Part shown: piece after piece, positions 13,876-21,008 of the stretch
Layout: the number at the start of each line of letters is the position of its first letter
Numbering within the stretch: the stretch's first letter is position 1
NCBI GenBank assembly: GCA_016298185.1
Contig: JAEDDA010000018.1
Coordinates: 1-21,037, forward strand
Direction: 5' to 3'
Source: Bacilli bacterium
GTDB lineage: Bacteria; Bacillota_I; Bacilli_A; RFN20; CAG-826
Length of the DNA: 21,037 nt
Position numbers and translations under genes: made by a program
Notes under the pieces: model-generated
Databases searched by the model: none
Told to the model about the DNA's origin: nothing
What the model saw: the letters and a program-made list of their open reading frames with translations, nothing else

Positions 13876-14316
13876 ATGAAGATCTATATCAATTCTATTC
13901 AATTTAATAAGAGCCTTGTTGATGGTCCGGGAGTGAGAACATTGGTTTTCTTCCAAGGCTGTGATATTCATTGTCCAGGATGTCAAAATCCATCTTCTTG
14001 GGATATTACAAAAGGAACTGAATATTCTGTTAAAAACCTCGCAAAAATCATAAAAGATGGCACTTTTAACGGGAAAATCACGCTTACAGGTGGCGAGCCA
14101 CTTATGCAAAAAGAAGCGCTAGTGGAACTGTTAAAAGAACTCAAAGGTTTAGACGTCATAGTTTATACAGGACATCAAAAAGAAGATGTTCCAAATGAAG
14201 TATGGAAACTCACTTCTTATGTCAAATGTGGTCCTTTCATCGAGCGACTTAAAACCACAATCAAGCCTTATGTGGGATCTAGCAATCAAGAATTAATTAA
14301 ATCGGAGGGCAAATAA
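13876..14316 (+). CDS. nrdG: anaerobic ribonucleotide reductase activating protein, radical SAM
   Basis: A 146-residue radical SAM activase. The cluster motif is CDIHCPGC (Cys29, Cys33, Cys36, spacing Cys-x3-Cys-x2-Cys), preceded by VDGPGVRTLVFFQG and followed by CQNPSSWD, all typical of NrdG. TGGEPLMQ (about 75-82) is the SAM-binding GGE motif. The length is normal for short NrdG proteins (about 150-200). It uses SAM and a 4Fe-4S cluster to create the glycyl radical on NrdD. The nrdD ATG follows three bases after the stop, with GGAGGG (14304-14309) inside the nrdG end, so the pair is coupled. The C-terminus keeps YVKCGPFIERLK, which is conserved in the family. Confidence 0.95.
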   Translation: MKIYINSIQFNKSLVDGPGVRTLVFFQGCDIHCPGCQNPSSWDITKGTEYSVKNLAKIIKDGTFNGKITLTGGEPLMQKEALVELLKELKGLDVIVYTGHQKEDVPNEVWKLTSYVKCGPFIERLKTTIKPYVGSSNQELIKSEGK

Positions 14317-14318
14317 AT

Positions 14319-16025
14319 ATGAAACAAAATACTAATGAAAATGCAGCAAATAGAACCAGTTATGTTGGCCATGTCTATACAGTTGGCGAAAGAGCTTATA
14401 AACAAGAAATACTTAACTCTCTTCCTGCTGAATGGAAAGACTTGCACATAAAAGGTTATATCCACATCCATGACTTAGATGCTTATGGATTAACTTATAA
14501 CTGTTTAACTTTTAATCTAGTTCCTAACTTTCCTTATGAAAGATTTAAAGATTTCTCTGAACAAAGAAAGATAGTCAGATTATTTGATTTCCTTAAAGAG
14601 TTGTTTACTAAGATGGGAAATGAGCAATCTGGTGGCATGGCTTTTGCTAATTTTGATAATGAAATGGCAGAAGTTATTACCAAGCTCGGAATCACAATCA
14701 ATGATGTCAATCTTTCTTTAATCAAAGATGCTATTGGAGAGCTTATTCTCTGGTGCAACGACAATCATACTAGAATGGGTCAAACCAGCTACTATGTTAC
14801 TTTTAACATCGGTTTAGCGGATAGTGACTTAGCTAGATCCATAGCTTCGTTCCTCCTTGATGAATTTTACACAGCTGGTGACCTTATCTATAAACCAAAC
14901 ATTGTCTTTAAAGTCCATGCTGGTCATAACCGCTTCGCCGATGATCCAAATCATTATCTTCTTAAAAAGGCTTTATTATGCACAGCCAAGAAGATGATTC
15001 CAACATATTTACTTTGCGATAGCGCTCCAGACAAAAACTATGATCCATATCGTTTAGCTGTTATGGGTTGCCGCACAAGAGTTGTAACTGACGTCTATGG
15101 CTGTGAAGGCTCTATTGGAAGAGGCAATATTGATAACATTTCCATTAATCTTCCTAGACTTGCTTTAGAGATAGTAGAGAAATGGCCAAATATCGATGTG
15201 GATGAAAGAATCCGCAAATTTAAAAAGAGATGGAATGAAGTAGCAACTGTTACCAAAGACATTCTTTTGGATAGATATTACAAAACCTGCAAAAGACAAG
15301 CCGATGATTTTCCAACTAATTCCGAATATAAACTTTGGTGCAAAGATTTCACAACAGTTGACTCTTTAGAAGGGGTCTTTAAACACGGCACATTATCGCT
15401 GGGTTTTATTGGATTAAGTGAGGCTGTCGAAGTTTTAACTGGTGCTAAATATTACTCAAGCGCAGATAACTACGTTGTTGCATTGGGAATTGTCAAACAC
15501 ATGAGAGATTTCTGTGATTTCTTAAGATATGACTACAATCTTAATTTCTCTTTGCTTGCTACTAGCGGTGAACTCATTTCAGGAAGATTCATCGATATTG
15601 ATAAAGAAATCTTTAAACCAGATGCAGACATTTTCGCTAAAGGTTACTATACCAACTCATTCCATATTGATGTAGATAGCGGACTTCCTGCTTATAAAAA
15701 GATTCAAATGGAAGGATTATTTCATGAACTCTGCAATGGTGGATGCATCACGTATGTAGAGCTCGGTGAAGCCCCTTTAGGAAATTACGAAGGTCTACTT
15801 GAATATGTTGAAGTTGCCATCAAAGCAGGTACTCATTATTTAGGCTTTAATTTCCCAAAAGATATCTGTGATGAATGTGGTACAAGCGGTGTTTTTGATG
15901 AATGCCCGGTTTGTCACAGTAAGCACATCACAAGAATCAGAAGAGTTTCTGGATATCTTGAGATATTAGATGGTTTTACCAAAGGCAAAAAGGCAGAAGA
16001 GAAAAACAGGAGGAAGAATGGATGA
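14319..16025 (+). CDS. nrdD: class III (anaerobic) ribonucleoside-triphosphate reductase, short form
   Basis: A 568-residue NrdD that makes dNTPs from NTPs without oxygen. The protein begins almost directly with NENAANRTSYVGHVYTVGER and IKGYIHIHDLDAY, so the N-terminal ATP-cone (overall activity switch) of typical ~700-residue NrdD is missing. The core is intact: AVMGCRTRV, GRGNIDNISINLPR, and LSLGFIGLSEAV. The C-terminal zinc site has Cys517, Cys520, Cys529 and Cys532, and the glycyl radical motif RVSGYL carries Gly545. A conserved basic tail follows. The short form lacking ATP inhibition fits an enzyme that should run regardless of the cell's dATP level, as in phages; this is inference. Its last codons overlap the next gene by four bases (ATGA). 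Confidence 0.95.
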   Translation: MKQNTNENAANRTSYVGHVYTVGERAYKQEILNSLPAEWKDLHIKGYIHIHDLDAYGLTYNCLTFNLVPNFPYERFKDFSEQRKIVRLFDFLKELFTKMGNEQSGGMAFANFDNEMAEVITKLGITINDVNLSLIKDAIGELILWCNDNHTRMGQTSYYVTFNIGLADSDLARSIASFLLDEFYTAGDLIYKPNIVFKVHAGHNRFADDPNHYLLKKALLCTAKKMIPTYLLCDSAPDKNYDPYRLAVMGCRTRVVTDVYGCEGSIGRGNIDNISINLPRLALEIVEKWPNIDVDERIRKFKKRWNEVATVTKDILLDRYYKTCKRQADDFPTNSEYKLWCKDFTTVDSLEGVFKHGTLSLGFIGLSEAVEVLTGAKYYSSADNYVVALGIVKHMRDFCDFLRYDYNLNFSLLATSGELISGRFIDIDKEIFKPDADIFAKGYYTNSFHIDVDSGLPAYKKIQMEGLFHELCNGGCITYVELGEAPLGNYEGLLEYVEVAIKAGTHYLGFNFPKDICDECGTSGVFDECPVCHSKHITRIRRVSGYLEILDGFTKGKKAEEKNRRKNG

Positions 16026-16588
16026 TTTATTACATCGCAGATACACACTTCAGAGATCAGTCCATTTTTGATAAATGTAAGAGACCTTTTAAGTCGCTCT
16101 TAGATATGGAAGACGTCATTGTTAACAATTGGAATAAGAGAATTAATGAGGACGACATTATCTATGTTTTAGGTGACATAGTTAGAGATGACGACTCTTC
16201 AGCTATTCAAATCTTTAATAAATTAAAAGGCCACAAGCATTTAATCGTTGGAAACCATGACCACCAATTATTAGATGCCATCAAAAACTCTAACTTGTTT
16301 GAATCAATCAAGTTCATAGATTTGGTTGTCGATAAAAATCGCAAAGTCTGTGTTTGTCATTATCCATTAATGGATTGGATGGAATTTAATAGACAAGGCA
16401 TCTTGGTTTATGGTCATATCCACAATAAAACTGCAAAGAACGGCGATGCCTATAAACAAATAAAAGAGTTTTATAAAACCTTGCCCGCATATAACTGTGG
16501 TGTCGATGTATGCAATTTTGAACCAAAGACACTAGATGAACTTATCCGTTTAAAGGAGGAAAACAAAAATGAACCATATATCAATTGA
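16022..16588 (+). CDS. calcineurin-like metallophosphoesterase
   Basis: A 188-residue enzyme with all motifs of the two-metal phosphoesterase fold: IADTHF (Asp7, His9), YVLGDIVRD (Asp52), VGNHDHQ (Asn78, His79), CHYP (His113) and YGHIH (His132, His134). The short length and the GNHD/GHIH spacing fit small phage and plasmid members of the family. The substrate could be a nucleotide, a nucleic-acid end or a phosphoprotein and cannot be read from the sequence. It starts in the ATGA overlap with nrdD; AGGAGG lies seven to eight bases upstream. A second ATG four bases earlier is in another frame. It overlaps the kinase gene by 20 bp, so reductase, phosphoesterase and kinase are made from one coupled message, suggesting a joint role in nucleotide supply or clean-up. 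Confidence 0.9.
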   Translation: MIYYIADTHFRDQSIFDKCKRPFKSLLDMEDVIVNNWNKRINEDDIIYVLGDIVRDDDSSAIQIFNKLKGHKHLIVGNHDHQLLDAIKNSNLFESIKFIDLVVDKNRKVCVCHYPLMDWMEFNRQGILVYGHIHNKTAKNGDAYKQIKEFYKTLPAYNCGVDVCNFEPKTLDELIRLKEENKNEPYIN

Positions 16589-17147
16589 AGGCATGGATGG
16601 TGTCGGAAAGAGCACTGTCTGTCAACTTTTAGCAGAGAAGACTGGTTATACTTTTGTAACTAAGCCGCTTCATTATTTAACCGATTCCGACAATAGCAAA
16701 GACTGGCCTAACTATTTCAGAGCCAGAGATATAGCTAACAACAGTGAAAATCGAGACTTTTCTGCATGGTTTTATGGCTTAGGCTTAATCTACAGCTACG
16801 AAAGATTCAAAAATCAAAACATCATCACAGATAGACATATCGTATCCAATTATTGTTGGAGTGGTGTTCCATCTAATATGGACATCTTTGATTTGCTTAT
16901 TAAGAAACTTGGTGCACCAACACTAACAGTGATTCTATATGCAAATGAAGATACAGTTCGTAACAGACTCTTAAAAAGAGATCTAACAGATAGTGATTTA
17001 AAACGCGTTGATAAGACTGAAAAAGTCTATGAGAGAATGATAAGCTTCTGCGAGCTAAAACATTTCCCATACATCGTTATAGATACTTCAAAACTTAACC
17101 CAGAACAAATAGTGGACATCATTCTTAAAAAGATGGAGGTGCTTTAA
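16569..17147 (+). CDS. thymidylate kinase-like deoxynucleotide kinase
   Basis: A 192-residue P-loop kinase resembling thymidylate kinase (typical length about 205). Residues 3-16 hold the Walker A loop in ISIEGMDGVGKST, very close to the tmk form. IITDRH (85-90) matches the DRY/DRH motif, and RNRLLKRDLTDSDLKR (131-146) is a LID-like stretch with several Arg/Lys. The expected role is phosphorylation of dTMP, or possibly another dNMP or deoxynucleoside. The region between 30 and 70 is divergent, so substrate specificity is uncertain. AAGGAGG lies eight bases before the ATG, inside the phosphoesterase gene. The stop shares one base with the start of the methyltransferase fusion gene (TAATG). Together with nrdDG it provides the last steps of dTTP supply. 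Confidence 0.85.
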   Translation: MNHISIEGMDGVGKSTVCQLLAEKTGYTFVTKPLHYLTDSDNSKDWPNYFRARDIANNSENRDFSAWFYGLGLIYSYERFKNQNIITDRHIVSNYCWSGVPSNMDIFDLLIKKLGAPTLTVILYANEDTVRNRLLKRDLTDSDLKRVDKTEKVYERMISFCELKHFPYIVIDTSKLNPEQIVDIILKKMEVL

Positions 17148-19600
17148 TGAACTATAAATACTCAGAAGACATGAAATATTTAGCTCTTTATTGGGCTCTT
17201 AGATTTGTTGAAACAGAAGAAGACATAATGGTCAAAGAATACAAAGGTGGTTATAAAATAACCATTGATGCAGAACACCAATATGTTGATTTTGGCAATC
17301 GCATAACAATGATAGGCGATAAGACGCTATCTCTAACCGACCATAAATCGTTTGTTATCCTTGAATGTGTAGATAAGCTTCTATCAATGGGTTACCTTCC
17401 ATCAGAGATCATCATAGATCTTCAAAATGAGTTTGATATTTACGCAAACAATTTATATATCAAATGCTTTGAATGGGGTCATATGGATGATAGTAATATC
17501 ACTCCAAAACCAGGCACATTTCTTTCGATTAAATATGAATCTAGATTAATCAGCGGAATCATTGAAAGAAAAACCGAAATTCGTGATGGATATGATACTT
17601 TCGAATATGGCATCTTTGATTTAAAAAAGAAACAACCTGTGTATCAATTAAGACATAAGAACTTCATTAAAACTGATAATAAAGACTTTGTTATCGAAGA
17701 TGATGTTTTCGTTAAATATAACGGTAATGATAAAAAAGTTGTCATACCAGAAGGCATTAAGGCTGTTGGGCCATGTGCGTTTTGGGATAATCAATCAATA
17801 GAAGAAGTAGTGCTTCCTAATTCGCTTATTAGCTTAGGCGGAGACACTTTCTATAATTGCAGAAATCTTAAAAAAGTAGTCATTCCATCTAAGGTAGAAG
17901 AAATTGCTAACAATCCCTTTGCTGGATGTCCTTTGCTATCTTTAGAGAACCATTCAAAAAACTTTAAATTAGTGGATGATGTGCTCTTCGATAAAAAGAA
18001 AACGATCCTTATCTATTACTCAATTTCTAAAAAGAATGAGAAATATAAAATTCCCTATGGCGTATCCATCGTTGGTAAACATAGTTTCTTTATGGCGGAT
18101 AATCTTAAAGAAGTAATCATCCCATCGACAGTTAGAAAACTTGAAAACAATCCATTTTCTGGCTGTAGCAAACTAGAAGTCATTAATAAGTCTTCTTATA
18201 TTAATATTATTAATAAGGTTATATATAATCGCTTTAAATCAAGTGTCCTTGGTTGCATCAATTCAATTGAAGTAGATGAGCTTGTTTTAGAGCCAGTTAA
18301 AAGCATTGGTAGAAACTCATTTTGGAATTGCAAAGGGATCAAGAAGATTGTCTTACCTGCAACATTAAAGCAGATTGGTTATAACCCTTTTGTTGGTTGT
18401 TCTAACATTCACTTTGAAAGCCATAGTGATGAGTATGTTGTTGATAATGACATCTTATTTGATAAAAACAAAAACAAAATAGTGTGCTATCCAGCTTGGA
18501 AAGCGGCTGGAGATGTTTATATTCCTGAATCAGTAATTGCTCTTGAAAGAGGCGCTTTTTCAGGATGCAATAGAATGACAGGTATCAACCTCCATAATGT
18601 AAACGTTATTAGCAAATCATGTTTTACAAACTGCTTATCTCTAGAAAGCATTTATTGTAGTGACTTAATCAAATACATTGGCGAATGGGCATTCGCTTAT
18701 TGCACGGCGCTTAAGAACATATCCATTTCACCCAAAACCAAAGTCGACAACAACGCTTTCTCTAATTGCAACCCTTTAATCGAGATTAGAAAGAATCTAG
18801 ATAACTATGTTGTTGAATCTGATAACTTATTCACTTTAATGAGTATGACCGCTACCTATAGTGGAAAAATTGATTCAATTGTTATTGACCCACCATATAA
18901 CTCAAATATCGATTATATCGGCTATAAAGATTCCAATTACGATAATGGTTACATTTCTTTTATGAGAGAAAGACTAATAATTGCTTATCAGCTTTTAAGT
19001 AATAAAGGTTTCTTGATTATCAATATAGATGATGGCGAGTTCAACAGCTTAACAACTTTGTGCAAAGAGATTTTTGGTGATGATCTCGTTTCAACGCATA
19101 AATGGAAGAAAAAGCATCCCTTCTTCGATACTAACAGGGTTGTATTGAATCCAAATAAAGTTCAAACAGATTTTGAGAACATCATTATTTGTAGAAAAAC
19201 AGCTGAAGCAACCCTACATTCAATTTATCAACCTTACATCGATAATGGTGTTTTGAAAGAAAAGGAAACTAATGTACCAGATGTTTTTGATTGCTTTGGA
19301 ACAACGTCTTCTGCAAAAGATGAGATTTGCGAGTTATTTGGTACACGCGAGTATTTCTCAACACCTAAACCAGTTAAGTTGATTAAAGAATTTGTTAGAG
19401 CAACCACCAATAAGGACTCAATTGTTGTTGATTTCTTCGCTGGTAGTGGAACACTAGGCCAAGCAGTTCATGAATTAAGCAATGAAGATGGTGGAAATAG
19501 AACATATATTCTCGTTTCTAATAATGAATCAAACATTTGTAGAAACGTTACTAAAAAGAGAATGGAATTAATCAAATCGGATTTCCGTTTTCTTGCTTAG
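17147..19600 (+). CDS. fusion of BspA-type leucine-rich repeats and a DNA methyltransferase
   Basis: An 817-residue single frame with three parts. Residues 1-180 are an unassigned N-terminal domain. Residues about 182-548 contain at least eight BspA/LRR_5-type repeats (units such as CAFWDNQSIEEVVLPNSL and NPFSGCSKLEVI, with N-x-F-x-x-C and I-x-x-P signatures). Residues about 550-817 form an amino-methyltransferase of the beta class: NYVVESDNL, then motif IV DPPYNSN (581-587), a variable region (about 655-735, probable target recognition), then TPKPVKLI and motif I VDFFAGSGTLGQA (761-773). This order (motif IV before I) is that of type III Mod-like and many orphan enzymes that methylate adenine N6 or cytosine N4. 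No restriction enzyme gene is beside it. There is no signal peptide, so the repeats are cytoplasmic, unlike most BspA proteins. GGAGG (17135-17139) precedes the ATG. Confidence 0.88.
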   Translation: MNYKYSEDMKYLALYWALRFVETEEDIMVKEYKGGYKITIDAEHQYVDFGNRITMIGDKTLSLTDHKSFVILECVDKLLSMGYLPSEIIIDLQNEFDIYANNLYIKCFEWGHMDDSNITPKPGTFLSIKYESRLISGIIERKTEIRDGYDTFEYGIFDLKKKQPVYQLRHKNFIKTDNKDFVIEDDVFVKYNGNDKKVVIPEGIKAVGPCAFWDNQSIEEVVLPNSLISLGGDTFYNCRNLKKVVIPSKVEEIANNPFAGCPLLSLENHSKNFKLVDDVLFDKKKTILIYYSISKKNEKYKIPYGVSIVGKHSFFMADNLKEVIIPSTVRKLENNPFSGCSKLEVINKSSYINIINKVIYNRFKSSVLGCINSIEVDELVLEPVKSIGRNSFWNCKGIKKIVLPATLKQIGYNPFVGCSNIHFESHSDEYVVDNDILFDKNKNKIVCYPAWKAAGDVYIPESVIALERGAFSGCNRMTGINLHNVNVISKSCFTNCLSLESIYCSDLIKYIGEWAFAYCTALKNISISPKTKVDNNAFSNCNPLIEIRKNLDNYVVESDNLFTLMSMTATYSGKIDSIVIDPPYNSNIDYIGYKDSNYDNGYISFMRERLIIAYQLLSNKGFLIINIDDGEFNSLTTLCKEIFGDDLVSTHKWKKKHPFFDTNRVVLNPNKVQTDFENIIICRKTAEATLHSIYQPYIDNGVLKEKETNVPDVFDCFGTTSSAKDEICELFGTREYFSTPKPVKLIKEFVRATTNKDSIVVDFFAGSGTLGQAVHELSNEDGGNRTYILVSNNESNICRNVTKKRMELIKSDFRFLA

Positions 19601-19605
19601 AAGAT

Positions 19606-19628
19606 TAGTGCATTATATGCGCTATTTT
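19606..19628 (+). terminator. hairpin with T-run after the methyltransferase, also a TAGTGCA site
   Basis: TAGTGCA (19606-19612) pairs with TGCGCTA (19618-19624), with one G-T pair and a 5-nt loop, followed by TTTT. It lies five bases after the methyltransferase stop and probably ends the RNR operon. It is the same palindrome as 13384-13406, so it may also be a protein binding site. Confidence 0.65.
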
Positions 19629-19639
19629 CTGCTTATTTT

Positions 19640-19660
19640 ATAATTCAAAATATAGGTGTC
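19640..19660 (+). repeat. leader repeat, copy 2 (partner at 13418-13438)
   Basis: Nineteen of 21 positions are identical to copy 1, with the same 34-base offset from the TAGTGCA palindrome. TATAAT at 19639-19644 could be a -10 box in this copy, but copy 1 has ACAATA at the equivalent place. AGGAGG follows directly. Confidence 0.7.
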
Positions 19661-19673
19661 AGGAGGAAAAATT

Positions 19674-19877
19674 ATGACAATATTAGCAGCAGTTATATCT
19701 CAAGATGCTATGACAGTATTTACTGTATTAGGCATTATTAACACAATTATCAGTACAATCGCTTGTCCTATTATCGCAGGATATAAAGGAAGAAGTGTTG
19801 TTGGGTGGATATTTGGTGGTTTTATTCTTGGGCTTATTGGTTTAATTATCGTGGCTTGTTTGCCTCACAAAGATTAA
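19674..19877 (+). CDS. small membrane protein, two helices
   Basis: A 67-residue protein. The ATG at 19674 is chosen because AGGAGG (19661-19666) is seven bases upstream; the in-frame GTG at 19656 lies within the conserved leader and before that site. Hydrophobic helices span about 4-36 and 43-62, joined by a short basic loop (GYKGRS), then a Cys-Leu-Pro and a charged tail. The stretch KGRSVVGWIFGGFILGLIGL is a common pattern of small two-helix proteins in Bacillota, often next to accessory genes, but has no assigned function. It is the first gene after the duplicated leader and lies 14 bases before the glycohydrolase gene, so the two are co-expressed. A role as holin-like, toxin or anchor protein is possible but unsupported. 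Confidence 0.7.
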   Translation: MTILAAVISQDAMTVFTVLGIINTIISTIACPIIAGYKGRSVVGWIFGGFILGLIGLIIVACLPHKD

Positions 19878-19891
19878 AATGAGGTATCAAT

Positions 19892-20716
19892 ATGTTAGGT
19901 GCTTTATACGGTGATATTGCTGGATCAAGATTTGAATTCACAGGTTTTAATGAATATGACTTTGTCATGTTCTTACCTTCTTGTCATTTCACTGACGATT
20001 CTTTGATGACTTTAGCGGTAGCGGAAGCTTTGGTGGTAACACGAAATGATAGAAACAATTATCAAAAAGTCTTAATTAGAAAGATGAAAGAAATTGCCCA
20101 TAAATATCCCAATGTCAATTGGGGCACTAAATTTGCTAATTGGCTATTTGTGCAACAATACCCTGTTCCAATTAATAGTTATGGAAATGGTTCCGCGATG
20201 CGAATTTCTCCTGTTGGCTGGGTTTGTAATACATTAGAAGAAACAATAAAACTAAGTAAGTTGACTACTGAAATATCTCATAATCATCCTGAAGGACTGA
20301 AAGGTGCTGAAGCTGTCGCTGTTGCAATTTTTATGGCAAGGACAGGTTCTTCTAAAGAAGATATCAAAAAGAAAATGATTGAGTATTACCCAGAACTTAA
20401 AACTATGACCATTAATAGATTAAAACAATCTGGATATGGATTAGACGAAGCTGGTAATTGGGTAACGTGCCAAGGTAGCGTTCCTCAATCAATATGTGCT
20501 TTTTTAGAATCAAACAGTTTTGAAGACGCAATTAGAAGAGCTGTCTCTCTTGGTGGTGATAGTGATACTCAAGCATGTATGACCGGTTCAATCGCCGAAG
20601 CTTATTATGGCCTCAGTTATGCTGATGAAGATAAGGTTCTTGAATATCTTCCAGATGATCTCAAGAGTACCTATTTCGCATTTGATTCTATAAAGTTAAA
20701 AAGAGTCATAAGATAA
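19892..20716 (+). CDS. ADP-ribosylglycohydrolase (DraG/ARH family)
   Basis: A 274-residue all-helical hydrolase that removes ADP-ribose from proteins, nucleic acids or small molecules. The family signatures are present in order: GALYGDIAGSRFE at the N-terminus, TDDS (34-37) with two metal ligands, YGNGSAMRISPVGW (97-110), SHNHPEG (129-135), and GGDSDTQA (221-228) with the remaining metal-binding Asp residues. The length is normal. All residues needed for the binuclear magnesium site seem intact, so the enzyme should be active. Its target is unknown; no ADP-ribosyltransferase is visible in the window. It begins eight bases after a GAGG site and is followed by a 40-residue ORF and a terminator. 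In an accessory region it could counteract a toxin or phage ADP-ribosyltransferase, or serve as a housekeeping hydrolase. Confidence 0.93.
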   Translation: MLGALYGDIAGSRFEFTGFNEYDFVMFLPSCHFTDDSLMTLAVAEALVVTRNDRNNYQKVLIRKMKEIAHKYPNVNWGTKFANWLFVQQYPVPINSYGNGSAMRISPVGWVCNTLEETIKLSKLTTEISHNHPEGLKGAEAVAVAIFMARTGSSKEDIKKKMIEYYPELKTMTINRLKQSGYGLDEAGNWVTCQGSVPQSICAFLESNSFEDAIRRAVSLGGDSDTQACMTGSIAEAYYGLSYADEDKVLEYLPDDLKSTYFAFDSIKLKRVIR

Positions 20717-20752
20717 TACATCAATTAAAGAAGAGATTAAGAGATTATTACT

Positions 20753-20875
20753 ATGGATGAATTTTATAAAGAAAAAGAGTTTTGTGAGAAATGGTTGCCA
20801 ATGTTGGAACGTGTTGGACAAGATGAAGTGTTCAAAAAATCATTAATGAAATCTCACCTTGATGATGAGATGTAA
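20753..20875 (+). CDS. 40-residue acidic protein, unknown
   Basis: A short frame of 40 codons from ATG 20753 to TAA 20873, 36 bases after the glycohydrolase stop and just before a terminator. The peptide (MDEFYKEKEFCEKWLPMLER, then VGQDEVFKKSLMKSHLDDEM) is strongly charged and probably helical. The ribosome binding site is weak (AAGAGA). Its position as the last gene before the terminator and its protein-like composition support a real gene, but it is short and unrecognised. Confidence 0.5.
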   Translation: MDEFYKEKEFCEKWLPMLERVGQDEVFKKSLMKSHLDDEM

Positions 20876-20891
20876 ATAATAATAGATGAAG

Positions 20892-20912
20892 ACACCAGCG
20901 ATGGTGTTTTTG
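20892..20912 (+). terminator. Rho-independent terminator, end of the accessory region
   Basis: ACACCA (20892-20897) pairs perfectly with TGGTGT (20902-20907) around a GCGA tetraloop, followed by TTTTG. It closes the glycohydrolase unit. Confidence 0.85.
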
Positions 20913-20967
20913 TTTATATATTTATTGTGTCTATCTATATATTTGCCTATTTCTATGGCAAAAATAG

Positions 20968-20976
20968 TGATAAAAT
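20968..20976 (+). promoter_or_regulatory. extended -10 promoter of the last gene
   Basis: TGATAAAAT is identical to the -10 element of the DUF4238 gene. The leader here is about 26 nt and carries AAAAGGAG. TTTGCC (20942-20947) and GGCAAA (20957-20962) form an inverted repeat upstream that could be an operator. Confidence 0.55.
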
Positions 20977-21008
20977 ATTAAATACAATTTAAAAGGAGTA
21001 TTTCCATT

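Noticed and set aside
14319..16025. nrdD as a truncated pseudogene because it is short
   Set aside because: Only the ATP cone is missing; catalytic core motifs, the four zinc cysteines and the glycyl radical site are all present, and the frame is intact.
17147..19600. Classical restriction-modification system
   Set aside because: No endonuclease or specificity gene adjoins the methyltransferase; neighbours are nucleotide-metabolism genes.
19656..19673. GTG start for the small membrane protein
   Set aside because: It is inside the leader repeat and before the AGGAGG site, which is correctly placed for ATG 19674.
9203..20935. TTTTTGTT stretches near both ends of the accessory region as attachment-site direct repeats
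   Set aside because: They are the T-runs of terminators, and the matching stretch is short and low in complexity; the XRE terminator has the same tail.
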